NCBI RefSeq assembly: GCF_030269645.1
Contig: NZ_BSTR01000059.1
Coordinates: 1 to 49,293 of the forward strand
Length of the DNA stretch: 49,293 nucleotides
Reading direction: 5' to 3'
Origin: Actinokineospora sp. NBRC 105648
Lineage (GTDB): Bacteria > Actinomycetota > Actinomycetes > Mycobacteriales > Pseudonocardiaceae
The position numbers and the translations under genes were made by a program. The notes below the pieces were generated by a model, which saw only the letters and a list, made by a program, of their open reading frames with translations, did not search any database and was not told the origin of the DNA. This document shows positions 49,169 through 49,293 of this stretch, piece after piece. Each line of letters starts with the position of its first letter. The stretch's first letter is position 1.

Positions 49169-49293
49169 GCTCGATTGGGTGGAGTGGCTTTGTTTGGGGC
49201 CCCTAAGAAAAGAGGCGCCGTGGGTAGAGCGGGTGGGAAAGGGATACCCACCGCCTGGGTCAGGCTAGCGCCTCTTTTCTCCCCAAACAAAGC
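49169..49293 (+). repeat. Long palindromic intergenic element, copy D (cut by window edge)
   Basis: Begins GCTCGATTGGGTGG and runs off the right edge. It has GGGGCCCCTA, GTGGGTAGAGCGG, AAAGGGATACCCACC and GGTCAGGCTAGCGCC in the same order as copy B. Its stems pair GGCTTTGTTTGGGG with CCCCAAACAAAGC and AAGAAAAGAGGCGC with GCGCCTCTTTTCT. These are different bases from copy B but the same structure. The stretch 49104-49168 after ogt shows nothing else. Confidence 0.85.

Overview
This is a chromosomal window from a high-GC actinobacterium. Genes 3-29 below follow the order of the Mycobacterium tuberculosis Rv1691-Rv1711 block (TPR protein, HAD phosphatase, microprotein, tlyA, nadK, recN, steA, mctB/steB, pyrG, NUDIX, xerD, then parA, scpA, scpB, pseudouridine synthase). 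GC content, GTG starts and leaderless promoters fit, and the accessory genes suggest a Pseudonocardiales-type soil actinomycete; the genus cannot be named from sequence alone. There is no CRISPR array, tRNA, transposase or prophage.

Layout. (1) 1-191: end of an rRNA operon (5S rRNA) and its terminator. (2) 236-20584: conserved housekeeping block for rRNA modification, NADP synthesis, DNA repair, cell separation, CTP synthesis, chromosome dimer resolution and condensin loading. A very large Arg/Gly/Ser-repeat plus TPR protein starts it. (3) 20643-24341: DUF1015 protein, a KhtT/KhtU-like antiporter pair and a DUF4240 protein. (4) 24467-35645: a tryptophan/anthranilate catabolic island. Eight translationally coupled genes run leftward (LLM flavoenzyme, 2-aminobenzoyl-CoA monooxygenase/reductase-like fusion, creatininase-family hydrolase, aryl-CoA ligase, SDR, enoyl-CoA hydratase, Rid protein, acyl-CoA dehydrogenase). 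A PaaX-type regulator, tryptophan 2,3-dioxygenase and kynureninase run rightward. The two arms are fired from interlocked divergent promoters. (5) 35694-42753: CDF transporter, a repeat-rich 713-bp intergenic region, a peptidoglycan-binding/HExxH protein, an anti-sigma-type ATPase, an exopolyphosphatase-like protein, a stand-alone LigD-type polymerase, a small protein behind an exact LexA box, and a BAHD-like acyltransferase. (6) 42933-49103: a secreted GH18 chitinase with DasR-type operators, a membrane protein, a two-component system, proline iminopeptidase and an O6-alkylguanine methyltransferase.

How the genes work together. The island can be read as a route from tryptophan through N-formylkynurenine, kynurenine and anthranilate to anthraniloyl-CoA, then dearomatisation and CoA-thioester degradation. 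A recognisable kynurenine formamidase is missing, and the creatininase-family hydrolase is a candidate replacement. The other main discoveries are a family of long palindromic intergenic elements (four copies, stems compensated between copies), a short interrupted palindrome GTCCAC(T/A)GTGGAC scattered through coding regions, and a recurrent leaderless-start architecture. All functional statements are read from sequence and family knowledge; no database search was run.
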